64,000 nucleotides of DNA from Siphonodentalium dalli (Eukaryota > Mollusca > Scaphopoda > Gadilida > Siphonodentaliidae): the NCBI GenBank assembly GCA_032622095.1, contig CP136067.1, positions 195,946,052 through 196,010,051 of the forward strand. Reading direction: 5' to 3'. Shown here one piece after another: positions 26,001-41,000 of this stretch (within the stretch, counting starts at the first letter, position 1; each line of letters begins with the position of its first letter). Below the pieces are notes generated by a model, which was not told the origin of the DNA, ran no database searches, and saw nothing but the letters and a program-made list of their open reading frames with translations. The position numbers were made by a program, and so were the translations under genes.

Positions 26001-29000
26001 GAGACTAAGGATACCTCGCATGGCAGCCAGTGGCGGAGATGTTTTATGCACGTCCCAATGAGACTAAGGATACCTCGCATGGCAGCCAGTGGAGGAGATG
26101 TTTTACACACGTCCCAATGAGACTAAGGATACCTCGCATGGCAGCCAGTGGCGGAGATGTTTTATGCACGTCCCAATGAGACTAAGGATACCTCGCATGG
26201 CAGCCAGTGGCGGAGATGTTTTATGCACGTCTCAATGAGACTAAGGATACCTCGCATGGTAGCCAGTGGAGGAGATGTTTTACACACGTCCCAATGGGAC
26301 TAAGGATACCTCGCATGGCAGCCAGTGGAGGAGATGTTTTACGCACGTCCCAATGAGACTAAGGATACCTCGCATGGCAGCCAGTGGAGGAGATGTTTTA
26401 CACACGTCCCAATGAGACTAAGGATACCTCGCATGGCAGCCAGTGGCGGAGATGTTTTATGCACGTCCCAATGAGACTAAGGATACCTCGCATGGCAGCC
26501 AGTGGAGGAGATGTTTTATGCACGTCCCAATGAGACTAAGGATACCTCGCATGGCAGCCAGTGGAGGAGATGTTTTATGCACGTCCCAATGAGACTAAGG
26601 ATACCTCGCATGGCAGCCAGTGGCGGAGATGTTTTATGCACGTCCCAATGAGACTAAGGATACCTCGCATGGCAGCCAGTGGAGGAGATGTTTTATGCAC
26701 GTCCCAATGAGACTAAGGATACCTCGCATGGCAGCCAGTGGCGGAGATGTTTTACGCACGTCCCAATGGGACTAAGGATACCTCGCATGGCAGCCAGTGG
26801 CGGAGATGTTTTACGCACATCCCAATGAGTCTAAGGATACCTCGCATGGTATCCAGTGGCGGAGATGTTTTACGCACGTCCCAATGAGTCTAAGGATACC
26901 TCGCATGGCAGCCAGTGGCGGAGATGTTTTACACACGTCCCAATGAGACTAAGGATACCTCGCATGGTAGCCAGTGGCGGAGATGTTTTATGCACGTCCC
27001 AATGAGTCTAAGGATACCTCGCATGGCAGCCAGTGGCGGAGATGTTTTACACACGTCCCAATGAGACTAAGGATACCTCGCATGGCAGCCAGTGGCGGAG
27101 ATGTTTTATGCACGTCCCAATGAGTCTAAGGATACCTCGCATGGCAGCCAGTGGCGGAGATGTTTTACACACGTCCCAATGGGACTAAGGATACCTAGCA
27201 TGGCAGCCAGTGGCGGAGATGTTTTATGCACGTCCCAATGAGACTAAGGATACCTAGCATGGCAGCCAGTGACGGAGATGTTTTACGCACGTCCCAATGA
27301 GACTAAGGATACCTCGCATGGCAGCCAGTGGCGGAGATGTTTTACACACGTCCCAATGAGACTAAGGATACCTAGCATGGCAGCCAGTGGCGGAGATGTT
27401 TTACACACGTCCCAATGAGACTAAGGATACCTCGCATGGCAGCCAGTGGCGGAGATGTTTTACACACGTCCCAATGAGACTAAGGATACCTCGCATGGCA
27501 GCCAGTGGAGGAGATGTTTTACACACGTCCCAATGAGACTAAGGATACCTCGCATGGCAGCCAGTGGCGGAGATGTTTTACACACGTCCCAATGAGACTA
27601 AGGATACCTAGCATGGCAGCCAGTGGCGGAGATATTTTATGCACGTCCCAATGAGACTAAGGATACCTCGCATGGCAGCCAGTGGCGGAGATGTTTTACA
27701 CACGTCCCAATGAGACTAAGGATACCTCGCATGGCAGCCAGTGGCGGAGATGTTTTACACACGTCCCAATGAGACTAAGGATACCTCGCATGGCAGCCAG
27801 TGGCGGAGATGTTTTACACACGTCCCAATGAGACTAAGGATACCTCGCATGGCAGCCAGTGGAGGAGATGTTTTACACACGTCCCAATGAGACTAAGGAT
27901 ACCTCGCATGGCAGCCAGTGGAGGAGATGTTTTACACACGTCCCAATGAGACTAAGGATACCTCGCATGGTAGCCAGTGGCGGAGATGTTTTATGCACGT
28001 CCCAATGAGACTAAGGATACCTCGCATGGCAGCCAGTGGAGGAGATGTTTTATGCACGTCCCAATGAGACTAAGGATACCTCGCATGGCAGCCAGTGGAG
28101 GAGATGTTTTACACACGTCCCAATGAGACTAAGGATACCTCGCATGGCAGCCAGTGGCGGAGATGTTTTACACACGTCCCAATGAGACTAAGGATACCTC
28201 GCATGGTAGCCAGTGGCGGAGATGTTTTACACACGTCCCAATGAGACTAAGGATACCTCGCATGGCAGCCAGTGGAGGAGATGTTTTACGCACGTCCCAA
28301 TGAGACTAAGGATACCTCGCATGGCAGCCAGTGGCGGAGATGTTTTACACACGTCCCAATGAGACTAAGGATACCTCGCATGGCAGCCAGTGGAGGAGAT
28401 GTTTTACGCACGTCCCAATGGGACTAAGGATACCTCGCATGGCAGCCAGTGGCGGAGATGTTTTATGCACGTCCCAATGAGACTAAGGATACCTCGCATG
28501 GCAGCCAGTGGCGGAGATGTTTTATGCACGTCCCAATGGGACTAAGGATACCTAGCATGGCAGCCAGTGGCGGAGATGTTTTATGCACGTCCCAATGAGA
28601 CTAAGGATACCTCGCATGGTAGCCAGTGGAGGAGATGTTTTATGCACGTCCCAATGAGACTAAGGATACCTCGCATGGTAGCCAGTGACGGAGATGTTTT
28701 ACACACGTCCCAATGGGACTAAGGATACCTCGCATGGTAGCCAGTGGAGGAGATGTTTTATGCACGTCCCAATGAGACTAAGGATACCTCGCATGGTAGC
28801 CAGTGGAGGAGATGTTTTATGCACGTCCCAATGAGACTAAGGATACCTCGCATGGTAGCCAGTGGAGGAGATGTTTTATGCACGTCCCAATGAGACTAAG
28901 GATACCTCGCATGGTAGCCAGTGACGGAGATGTTTTACACACGTCCCAATGGGACTAAGGATACCTCGCATGGTAGCCAGTGGAGGAGATGTTTTATGCA

Positions 29001-32000
29001 CGTCCCAATGAGACTAAGGATACCTCGCATGGTAGCCAGTGACGGAGATGTTTTACGCACGTCCCAATGAGACTAAGGATACCTCGCATGGCAGCCAGTG
29101 GCGGAGATGTTTTACACACGTCCCAATGAGACTAAGGATACCTCACATGGCAGCCAGTGGAGGAGATGTTTTATGCACGTCCCAATGAGACTAAGGATAC
29201 CTCGCATGGCAGCCAGTGGAGGAGATGTTTTATGCACGTCCCAATGAGACTAAGGATACCTCGCATGGCAGCCAGTGGCGGAGATGTTTTACACACGTCC
29301 CAATGAGACTAAGGATACCTCGCATGGCAGCCAGTGGAGGAGATGTTTTACACACGACCCAATGAGACTAAGGATACCTCGCATGGCAGCCAGTGGAGGA
29401 GATGTTTTATGCACGTCCCAATGAGACTAAGGATACCTCGCATGGCAGCCAGTGGAGGAGATGTTTTATGCACGTCCCAATGAGACTAAGGATACCTCGC
29501 ATGGCAGCCAGTGGAGGAGATGTTTTATGCACGTCCCAATGGGACTAAGGATACCTCGCATGGCAGCCAGTGGCGGAGATGTTTTACACACGTCCCAATG
29601 AGACTAAGGATACCTCACATGGCAGCCAGTGGAGGAGATGTTTTACACACGTCCCAATGAGACTAAGGATACCTCGCATGGCAGCCAGTGGAGGAGATGT
29701 TTTACACACGTCCCAATGAGATTAAGGATACCTCGCATGGCAGCCAGTGGCGGAGATGTTTTATGCACGTCCCAATGAGACTAAGGATACCTCGCATGGC
29801 AGCCAGTGGAGGAGATGTTTTACGCACGTCCCAATGGGACTAAGGATACCTCGCATGGCAGCCAGTGGCGGAGATGTTTTATGCACGTCCCAATGAGACT
29901 AAGGATACCTCGCATGGCAGCCAGTGGCGGAGATGTTTTATGCACGTCTCAATGAGACTAAGGATACCTCGCATGGCAGCCAGTGGAGGAGATGTTTTAT
30001 GCACGTCCCAATGAGTCTAAGGATACCTCGCATGGCAGCCAGTGGCGGAGATGTTTTATGCACGTCCCAATGAGTCTAAGGATACCTCGCATGGCAGCCA
30101 GTGGCGGAGATGTTTTATGCACGTCCCAATGAGTCTAAGGATACCTCGCATGGCAGCCAGTGGCGGAGATGTTTTATGCACGTCCCAATGAGTCTAAGGA
30201 TACCTCGCATGGCAGCCAGTGGAGGAGATGTTTTACACACGTCCCAATGAGACTAAGGATACCTCGCATGGCAGCCAGTGGAGGAGATGTTTTATGCACG
30301 TCCCAATGGGACTAAGGATACCTCGCATGGCAGCCAGTGACGGAGATGTTTTATGCACGTCCCAATGGGACTAAGGATACCTCGCATGGCAGCCAGTGGA
30401 GGAGATGTTTTATGCACGTCCCAATGAGTCTAAGGATACCTCGCATGGCAGCCAGTGGAGGAGATGTTTTATGCACGTCCCAATGAGTCTAAGGATACCT
30501 CGCATGGCAGCCAGTGGAGGAGATGTTTTATGCACGTCCCAATGAGACTAGGATACCTCGCATGGTAGCCAGTGGAGGAGATGTTTTATGCACGTCCCAA
30601 TGAGACTAAGGATACCTCGCATGGCAGCCAGTGGCGGAGATGTTTTATGCACGTCCCAATGAGACTAGGATACCTCGCATGGTAGCCAGTGGAGGAGATG
30701 TTTTATGCACGTCCCAATGAGACTAAGGATACCTCGCATGGCAGCCAGTGGAGGAGATGTTTTATGCACGTCCCAATGAGACTAAGGATACCTCGCATGG
30801 CAGCCAGTGGAGGAGATGTTTTATGCACGTCCCAATGAGACTAAGGATACCTCGCATGGCAGCCAGTGGCGGAGATGTTTTATGCACGTCCCAATGAGAC
30901 TAAGGATACCTCACATGGCAGCCAGTGGCGGAGATGTTTTATGCACGTCCCAATGAGACTAAGGATACCTCGCATGGCAGCCAGTGGCGGAGATGTTTTA
31001 CACACGTCCCAATGAGACTAAGGATACCTCGCATGGCAGCCAGTGACGGAGATGTTTTATGCACGTCCCAATGAGACTAAGGATACCTCACATGGCAGCC
31101 AGTGACGGAGATGTTTTACACACGTCCCAATGAGACTAAGGATACCTCACATGGCAGCCAGTGGCGGAGATGTTTTACACACGTCCCAATGAGACTAAGG
31201 ATACCTCGCATGGCAGCCAGTGGAGGAGATGTTTTATGCACGTCCCAATGAGACTAAGGATACCTCGCATGGCAGCCAGTGGTGGAGATGTTTTATGCAC
31301 GTCCCAATGAGACTAAGGATACCTCGCATGGCAGCCAGTGACGGAGATGTTTTACACACGTCCCAATGAGACTAAGGATACCTCACATGGCAGCCAGTGG
31401 CGGAGATGTTTTACACACGTCCCAATGAGACTAAGGATACCTCGCATGGCAGCCAGTGGTGGAGATGTTTTACACACGTCCCAATGGGACTAAGGATACC
31501 TCGCATGGCAGCCAGTGGTGGAGATGTTTTACACACGTCCCAATGAGACTAGGATACCTCGCATGGCAGCCAGTGGAGGAGATGTTTTATGCACGTCCCA
31601 ATGAGACTAAGGATACCTCGCATGGCAGCCAGTGGCGGAGATGTTTTACGCACGTCCCAATGAGACTAAGGATACCTCGCATGGCAGCCAGTGGAGGAGA
31701 TGTTTTATGCACGTCCCAATGAGACTAAGGATACCTCGCATGGTATCCAGTGGCGGAGATGTTTTACGCACGTCCCAATGGGACTAAGGATACCTCGCAT
31801 GGCAGCCAGTGGCGGAGATGTTTTACACACGTCCCAATGAGACTAAGGATACCTCGCATGGCAGCTAGTGGCCGAGATGTTTTATGCACGTCCCAATGAG
31901 ACTAAGGATACCTCGCATGGCAGCCAGTGGCCGAGATGTTTTATGCACGTCCCAATGAGACTAAGGATACCTCGCATGGCAGCCAGTGGTGGAGATGTTT

Positions 32001-35000
32001 TATGCACGTCCCAATGGGACTAAGGATACCTCGCATGGTATCCAGTGGCGGAGATGTTTTACACACGTCCCAATGAGACTAAGGATACCTCGCATGGTAG
32101 CCAGTGGAGGAGATGTTTTATGCACGTCCCAATGAGACTAAGGATACCTCGCATGGCAGCCAGTGGCGGAGATGTTTTACGCACGTCCCAATGAGACTAA
32201 GGATACCTCGCATGGCAGCCAGTGACGGAGATGTTTTATGCACGTCCCAATGAGACTAAGGATACCTCGCATGGCAGCCAGTGGCGGAGATGTTTTATGC
32301 ACGTCCCAATGAGACTAAGGATACCTCGCATGGCAGCCAGTGGAGGAGATGTTTTATGCACGTCCCAATGGGACTAAGGATACCTCGCATGGCAGCCAGT
32401 GGCGGAGATGTTTTATGCACGTCACAATGAGACTAAGGATACCTCGCATGGCAGCCAGTGGAGGAGATGTTTTACACACGTCACAATGAGACTAAGGATA
32501 CCTCGCATGGCAGCCAGTGGCGGAGATGTTTTATGCACGTCACAATGAGACTAAGGATACCTCGCATGGCAGCCAGTGGAGGAGATGTTTTACACACGTC
32601 ACAATGAGACTAAGGATACCTCGCATGGCAGCCAGTGGCGGAGATGTTTTACACACGTCACAATGAGACTAAGGATACCTCGCATGGCAGCCAGTGGCGG
32701 AGATGTTTTACACACGTCACAATGAGACTAAGGATACCTCGCATGGCAGCCAGTGGCGGAGATGTTTTACACACGTCACAATGAGACTAAGGATACCTCG
32801 CATGGCAGCCAGTGGCGGAGATGTTTTACACACGTCACAATGAGACTAAGGATACCTCGCATGGCAGCCAGTGGCGGAGATGTTTTACACACGTCACAAT
32901 GAGACTAAGGATACCTCGCATGGCAGCCAGTGGCGGAGATGTTTTACACACGTCCCAATGAGACTAAGGATACCTCGCATGGCAGCCAGTGGCGGAGATG
33001 TTTTACACACGTCCCAATGGGACTAAGGATACCTCGCATGGCAGCCAGTGGCGGAGATGTTTTACACACGTCACAATGAGACTAAGGATACCTCGCATGG
33101 CAGCCAGTGGCGGAGATGTTTTACACACGTCACAATGAGACTAAGGATACCTCGCATGGCAGCCAGTGGCGGAGATGTTTTACACACGTCACAATGAGAC
33201 TAAGGATACCTCGCATGGCAGCCAGTGGCGGAGATGTTTTACACACGTCCCAATGAGACTAAGGATACCTCGCATGGCAGCCAGTGGCGGAGATGTTTTA
33301 CACACGTCCCAATGGGACTAAGGATACCTCGCATGGCAGCCAGTGGCGGAGATGTTTTACACACGTCACAATGAGACTAAGGATACCTCGCATGGCAGCC
33401 AGTGGCGGAGATGTTTTACACACGTCACAATGAGACTAAGGATACCTCGCATGGCAGCCAGTGGCGGAGATGTTTTACACACGTCACAATGAGACTAAGG
33501 ATACCTCGCATGGCAGCCAGTGGCGGAGATGTTTTACACACGTCACAATGAGACTAAGGATACCTCGCATGGCAGCCAGTGGCGGAGATGTTTTACACAC
33601 GTCACAATGAGACTAAGGATACCTCGCATGGCAGCCAGTGGCGGAGATGTTTTACACACGTCCCAATGAGACTAAGGATACCTCGCATGGCAGCCAGTGG
33701 CGGAGATGTTTTACACACGTCCCAATGGGACTAAGGATACCTCGCATGGCAGCCAGTGGAGGAGATGTTTTATGCACGTCCCAATGAGACTAAGGATACC
33801 TCGCATGGCAGCCAGTGGCGGAGATGTTTTACACACGTCCCAATGAGTCTAAGGATACCTCGCATGGCAGCCAGTGACGGAGATGTTTTATGCACGTCCC
33901 AATGGGACTAAGGATACCTCGCATGGTATCCAGTGGCGGAGATGTTTTACACACGTCACAATGAGACTAAGGATACCTCGCATGGCAGCCAGTGGCGGAG
34001 ATGTTTTACACACGTCCCAATGAGACTAAGGATACCTCGCATGGCAGCCAGTGGAGGAGATGTTTTATGCACGTCCCAATGAGACTAAGGATACCTCGCA
34101 TGGTAGCCAGTGGAGGAGATGTTTTACACACGTCCCAATGAGACTAAGGATACCTCGCATGGCAGCCAGTGACGGAGATGTTTTACACACGTCACAATGA
34201 GACTAAGGATACCTCGCATGGCAGCCAGTGGCGGAGATGTTTTACACACGTCACAATGAGACTAAGGATACCTCGCATGGCAGCCAGTGGCGGAGATGTT
34301 TTACACACGTCACAATGAGACTAAGGATACCTCGCATGGCAGCTAGTGGCCGAGATGTTTTACACACGTCCCAATGGGACTAAGGATACCTCGCATGGCA
34401 GCCAGTGGAGGAGATGTTTTATGCACGTCCCAATGAGACTAAGGATACCTCGCATGGCAGCCAGTGGCGGAGATGTTTTATGCACGTCCCAATGAGACTA
34501 AGGATACCTCGCATGGCAGCCAGTGGAGGAGATGTTTTATGCACGTCCCAATGAGACTAAGGATACCTCGCATGGCAGCCAGTGGAGGAGATGTTTTATG
34601 CACGTCCCAATGGGACTAAGGATACCTCGCATGGCAGCCAGTGGAGGAGATGTTTTACACACGTCCCAATGAGTCTAAGGATACCTCGCATGGCAGCCAG
34701 TGACGGAGATGTTTTATGCACGTCCCAATGGGACTAAGGATACCTCGCATGGCAGCCAGTGGCGGAGATGTTTTACACACGTCACAATGAGACTAAGGAT
34801 ACCTCGCATGGCAGCCAGTGGCGGAGATGTTTTACACACGTCCCAATGGGACTAAGGATACCTCGCATGGTATCCAGTGGCGGAGATGTTTTACACACGT
34901 CACAATGAGACTAAGGATACCTCGCATGGCAGCCAGTGGCGGAGATGTTTTACACACGTCCCAATGAGTCTAAGGATACCTCGCATGGCAGCCAGTGACG

Positions 35001-38000
35001 GAGATGTTTTATGCACGTCCCAATGGGACTAAGGATACCTCGCATGGCAGCCAGTGGCGGAGATGTTTTATGCACGTCCCAATGAGACTAAGGATACCTC
35101 GCATGGCAGCCAGTGGCGGAGATGTTTTATGCACGTCCCAATGAGACTAAGGATACCTCGCATGGCAGCCAGTGGCGGAGATGTTTTATGCACGTCCCAA
35201 TGAGACTAAGGATACCTCGCATGGCAGCCAGTGGCGGAGATGTTTTACACACGTCCCAATGAGACTAAGGATACCTCGCATGGCAGCCAGTGGCGGAGAT
35301 GTTTTATGCACGTCCCAATGAGACTAAGGATACCTCGCATGGCAGCCAATGGCGGAGATGTTTTACACACGTCCCCGATGAGTCTAAGGATACCTCGCAT
35401 GGCAGCCAGTGGCGGAGATGTTTTATGCACGTCCCAATGAGACTAAGGATACCTCGCATGGCAGCCAGTGGCGGAGATGTTTTACACACGTCCCAATGAG
35501 TCTAAGGATACCTCGCATGGCAGCCAGTGACGGAGATGTTCTACACACGTCCCAATGAGACTAAGGATACCTCGCATGGCAGCCAGTGGCGGAGATGTTT
35601 TACACACGTCCCAATGAGACTAAGGATACCTCGCATGGCAGCCAGTGACGGAGATGTTTTACACACGTCCCAATGAGTCTAAGGATACCTCGCATGGCAG
35701 CCAGTGGCGGAGATGTTTTACACACGTCCCAATGAGACTAAGGATACCTCGCATGGCAGCCAGTGGCGGAGATGTTTTACACACGTCCCAATGAGACTAA
35801 GGATACCTCGCATGGCAGCCAGTGACGGAGATGTTTTACACACGTCCCAATGAGACTAAGGATACCTCGCATGGCAGCCAGTGGCGGAGATGTTTTACAC
35901 ACGTCCCAATGAGACTAAGGATACCTCGCATGGCAGCCAGTGGAGGAGATGTTTTACACACGTCCCAATGAGACTAAGGATACCTCGCATGGCAGCCAGT
36001 GGAGGAGATGTTTTACACACGTCCCAATGAGACTAAGGATACCTCGCATGGCAGCCAGTGGAGGAGATGTTTTATGCACGTCCCAATGAGACTAAGGATA
36101 CCTCGCATGGCAGCCAGTGGAGGAGATGTTTTACACACGTCCCAATGAGACTAAGGATACCTCGCATGGCAGCCAGTGGAGGAGATGTTTTACACACGTC
36201 CCAATGAGACTAAGGATACCTCGCATGGCAGCCAGTGGAGGAGATGTTTTATGCACGTCCCAATGAGACTAAGGATACCTCGCATGGCAGCCAGTGGAGG
36301 AGATGTTTTATGCACGTCCCAATGAGACTAAGGATACCTCGCATGGCAGCCAGTGGAGGAGATGTTTTACACACGTCCCAATGAGACTAAGGATACCTCG
36401 CATGGCAGCCAGTGGAGGAGATGTTTTACACACGTCCCAATGAGACTAAGGATACCTCGCATGGTAGCCAGTGGAGGAGATGTTTTACACACGTCCCAAT
36501 GAGACTAAGGATACCTCGCATGGCAGCCAGTGGAGGAGATGTTTTACACACGTCCCAATGAGACTAAGGATACCTCGCATGGCAGCCAGTGGAGGAGATG
36601 TTTTACACACGTCCCAATGAGACTAAGGATACCTCGCATGGCAGCCAGTGGCGGAGATGTTTTACGCACGTCCCAATGAGTCTAAGGATACCTCACATGG
36701 CAGCCAGTGGAGGAGATGTTTTATGCACGTCCCAATGAGACTAAGGATACCTAGCATGGCAGCCAGTGGCGGAGATGTTTTACACACGTCCCAATGAGAC
36801 TAAGGATACCTCGCATGGCAGCCAGTGGAGGAGATGTTTTACGCACGTCCCAATGGGACTAAGGATACCTCGCATGGCAGCCAGTGGCGGAGATGTTTTA
36901 CACACGTCCCAATGAGACTAAGGATACCTCGCATGGTAGCCAGTGGCGGAGATGTTTTACGCACGTCCCAATGGGACTAAGGATACCTCGCATGGCAGCC
37001 AGTGGCGGAGATGTTTTACGCACGTCCCAATGAGACTAAGGATACCTCGCATGGTAGCCAGTGGCGGAGATGTTTTACACACGTCCCAATGAGACTAAGG
37101 ATACCTCGCATGGCAGCCAGTGGCGGAGATGTTTTACACACGTCCCAATGAGACTAAGGATACCTCGCATGGCAGCCAGTGGAGGAGATGTTTTACGCAC
37201 GTCCCAATGGGACTAAGGATACCTCGCATGGCAGCCAGTGGCGGAGATGTTTTACGCACGTCCCAATGAGACTAAGGATACCTCGCATGGTAGCCAGTGG
37301 CGGAGATGTTTTACACACGTCCCAATGAGACTAAGGATACCTCGCATGGCAGCCAGTGGCGGAGATGTTTTACGCACGTCCCAATGAGACTAAGGATACC
37401 TCGCATGGCAGCCAGTGGCGGAGATGTTTTACACACGTCCCAATGAGACTAAGGATACCTCGCATGGCAGCCAGTGGCGGAGATGTTTTACGGACGTCCC
37501 AATGGGACTAAGGATACCTCGCATGGCAGCCAGTGGCGGAGATGTTTTACACACGTCCCAATGAGACTAAGGATACCTCGCATGGCAGCCAGTGGCGGAG
37601 ATGTTTTATGCACGTCCCAATGAGACTAAGGATACCTCGCATGGCAGCCAGTGGCGGAGATGTTTTATGCACGTCCCAATGGGACTAAGGATACCTCGCA
37701 TGGCAGCCAGTGGCGGAGATGTTTTACGCACGTCCCAATGGGACTAAGGATACCTCGCATGGCAGCCAGTGACGGAGATGTTTTACGCACGTCCCAATGG
37801 GACTAAGGATACCTCGCATGGTAGCCAGTGTCTGAGATGTTTTACGCACGTCCCAATGAGACTAAGGATACCTCGCATGGCAGCCAGTGGCGGAGATGTT
37901 TTATGCACGTCCCAATGAGACTAAGGATACCTCGCATGGCAGCCAGTGACGGAGATGTTTTACGCACGTCCCAATGGGACTAAGGATACCTCGCATGGCA

Positions 38001-41000
38001 GCCAGTGGAGGAGATGTTTTACACACGTCCCAATGAGACTAAGGATACCTCGCATGGCAGCCAGTGGCGGAGATGTTTTACGCACGTCCCAATGAGACTA
38101 AGGATACCTCGCATGGCAGCCAGTGGAGGAGATGTTTTACGCACGTCCCAATGAGACTAAGGATACCTCGCATGGCAGCCAGTGGAGGAGATGTTTTACA
38201 CACGTCCCAATGAGACTAAGGATACCTCGCATGGCAGCCAGTGGCGGAGATGTTTTACGCACGTCCCAATGAGACTAAGGATACCTCGCATGGCAGCCAG
38301 TGGCGGAGATGTTTTACACACGTCCCAATGGGACTAAGGATACCTCGCATGGCAGCCAGTGGCGGAGATGTTTTACGCACGTCCCAATGAGTCTAAGGAT
38401 ACCTCGCATGGCAGCCAGTGGCGGAGATGTTTTACGCACGTCCCAATGGGACTAAGGATACCTCGCATGGTAGCCAGTGGAGGAGATGTTTTACACACGT
38501 CCCAATGAGACTAAGGATACCTCGCATGGCAGCCAGTGGAGGAGATGTTTTACACACGTCCCAATGGGACTAAGGATACCTCGCATGGCAGCCAGTGGCG
38601 GAGATGTTTTACACACGTCCCAATGGGACTAAGGATACCTCGCATGGCAGCCAGTGGCGGAGATGTTTTACACACGTCCCAATGAGACTAAGGATACCTC
38701 GCATGGCAGCCAGTGACGGAGATGTTTTACGCACGTCCCAATGAGACTTAAGGATACCTCGCATGGCAGCCAGTGGCGGAGATGTTTTACACACGTCCCA
38801 ATGAGACTAAGGATACCTCGCATGGCAGCCAGTGGCGGAGATGTTTTACGCACGTCCCAATGAGTCTAAGGATACCTCGCATGGCAGCCAGTGGAGGAGA
38901 TGTTTTACGCACGTCCCAATGAGACTAAGGATACCTCGCATGGCAGCCAGTGGCGGAGATGTTTTACACACGTCCCAATGAGACTAAGGATACCTCGCAT
39001 GGCAGCCAGTGGCGGAGATGTTTTACACACGTCCCAATGAGACTAAGGATACCTCGCATGGCAGCCAGTGGCGGAGATGTTTTATGCACGTCCCAATGGG
39101 ACTAAGGATACCTTGCATGGCAGCCAGTGGCGGAGATGTTTTACACACGTCCCAATGGGACTAAGGATACCTCGCATGGCAGCCAGTGGCGGAGATGTTT
39201 TACACACGTCCCAATGAGACTAAGGATACCTCGCATGGCAGCCAGTGACGGAGATGTTTTACCCACGTCCCAATGGGACTAAGGATACCTCGCATGGCAG
39301 CCAGTGGCGGAGATGTTTTATGCACGTCCCAATGAGACTAAGGATACCTCGCATGGCAGCCAGTGGCGGAGATGTTTTACGCACGTCCCAATGAGACTAA
39401 GGATACCTCGCATGGCAGCCAGTGGCGGAGATGTTTTACACACGTCCCAATGAGACTAAGGATACCTCGCATGGAAGCCAGTGGCGGAGATGTTTTACAC
39501 ACGTCCCAATGAGACTAAGGATACCTCGCATGGCAGCCAGTGGCGGAGATGTTTTACGCACGTCCCAATGAGACTAAGGATACCTCGCATGGCAGCCAGT
39601 GGCGGAGATGTTTTACGCACGTCCCAATGGGACTAAGGATACCTCGCATGGCAGCCAGTGACGGAGATGTTTTACACACGTCCCAATGGGACTAAGGATA
39701 CCTCGCATGGCAGCCAGTGGCGGAGATGTTTTACACACGTCCCAATGGGACTAAGGATACCTCGCATGGCAGCCAGTGGCGGAGATGTTTTACGCACGTC
39801 CCAATGGGACTAAGGATACCTTGCATGGCAGCCAGTGGCGGAGATGTTTTACGCACGTCCCAATGAGACTAAGGATACCTCGCATGGCAGCCAGTGGCGG
39901 AGATGTTTTACACACGTCCCAATGAGACTAAGGATACCTCGCATGGTAGCCAGTGGCGGAGATGTTTTACGCACGTCCCAATGAGTCTAAGGATACCTCG
40001 CATGGCAGCCAGTGACGGAGATGTTTTACGCACGTCCCAATGAGACTAAGGATACCTCGCATGGCAGCCAGTGGCGGAGATGTTTTACGCACGTCCCAAT
40101 GGGACTAAGGATACCTCGCATGGTAGCCAGTGGCGGAGATGTTTTACGCACGTCCCAATGAGACTAAGGATACCTCGCATGGCAGCCAGTGGCGGAGATG
40201 TTTTACGCACGTCCCAATGGGACTAAGGATACCTCGCATGGCAGCCAGTGGCGGAGATGTTTTACACACGTCCCAATGGGACTAAGGATACCTCGCATGG
40301 TAGCCAGTGGCGGAGATGTTTTACGCACGTCCCAATGAGACTAAGGATACCTCGCATGGCAGCCAGTGGCGGAGATGTTTTACGCACGTCCCAATGAGAC
40401 TAAGGATACCTCGCATGGAAGCCAGTGGCGGAGATGTTTTACGCACGTCCCAATGAGACTTAAGGATACCTCGCATGGCAGCCAGTGGCGGAGATGTTTT
40501 ACGCACGTCCCAATGAGACTAAGGATACCTCGCATGGCAGCCAGTGGCGGAGATGTTTTACGCACGTCCCAATGGGACTAAGGATACCTCGCATGGCAGC
40601 CAGTGGCGGAGATGTTTTACGCACGTCCCAATGGGACTAAGGATACCTCACATGGCAGCCAGTGGCGGAGATGTTTTACGCACGTCCCAATGGGACTAAG
40701 GATACCTCGCATGGCAGCCAGTGACGGAGATGATTTACGCACGTCCCAATGGGACTAAGGATACCTTGCATGGCAGCCAGTGGCGGAGATGTTTTACACA
40801 CGTCCCAATGAGACTAAGGATACCTAGCATGGCAGCCAGTGGCGGAGATGTTTTACGCACGTCCCAATGAGACTAAGGATACCTAGCATGGCAGCCAGTG
40901 GCGGAGATGTTTTACGCACGTCCCAATGAGACTAAGGATACCTCGCATGGCAGCCAGTGGCGGAGATGTTTTACGCACGTCCCAATGGGAATAAGGATAC

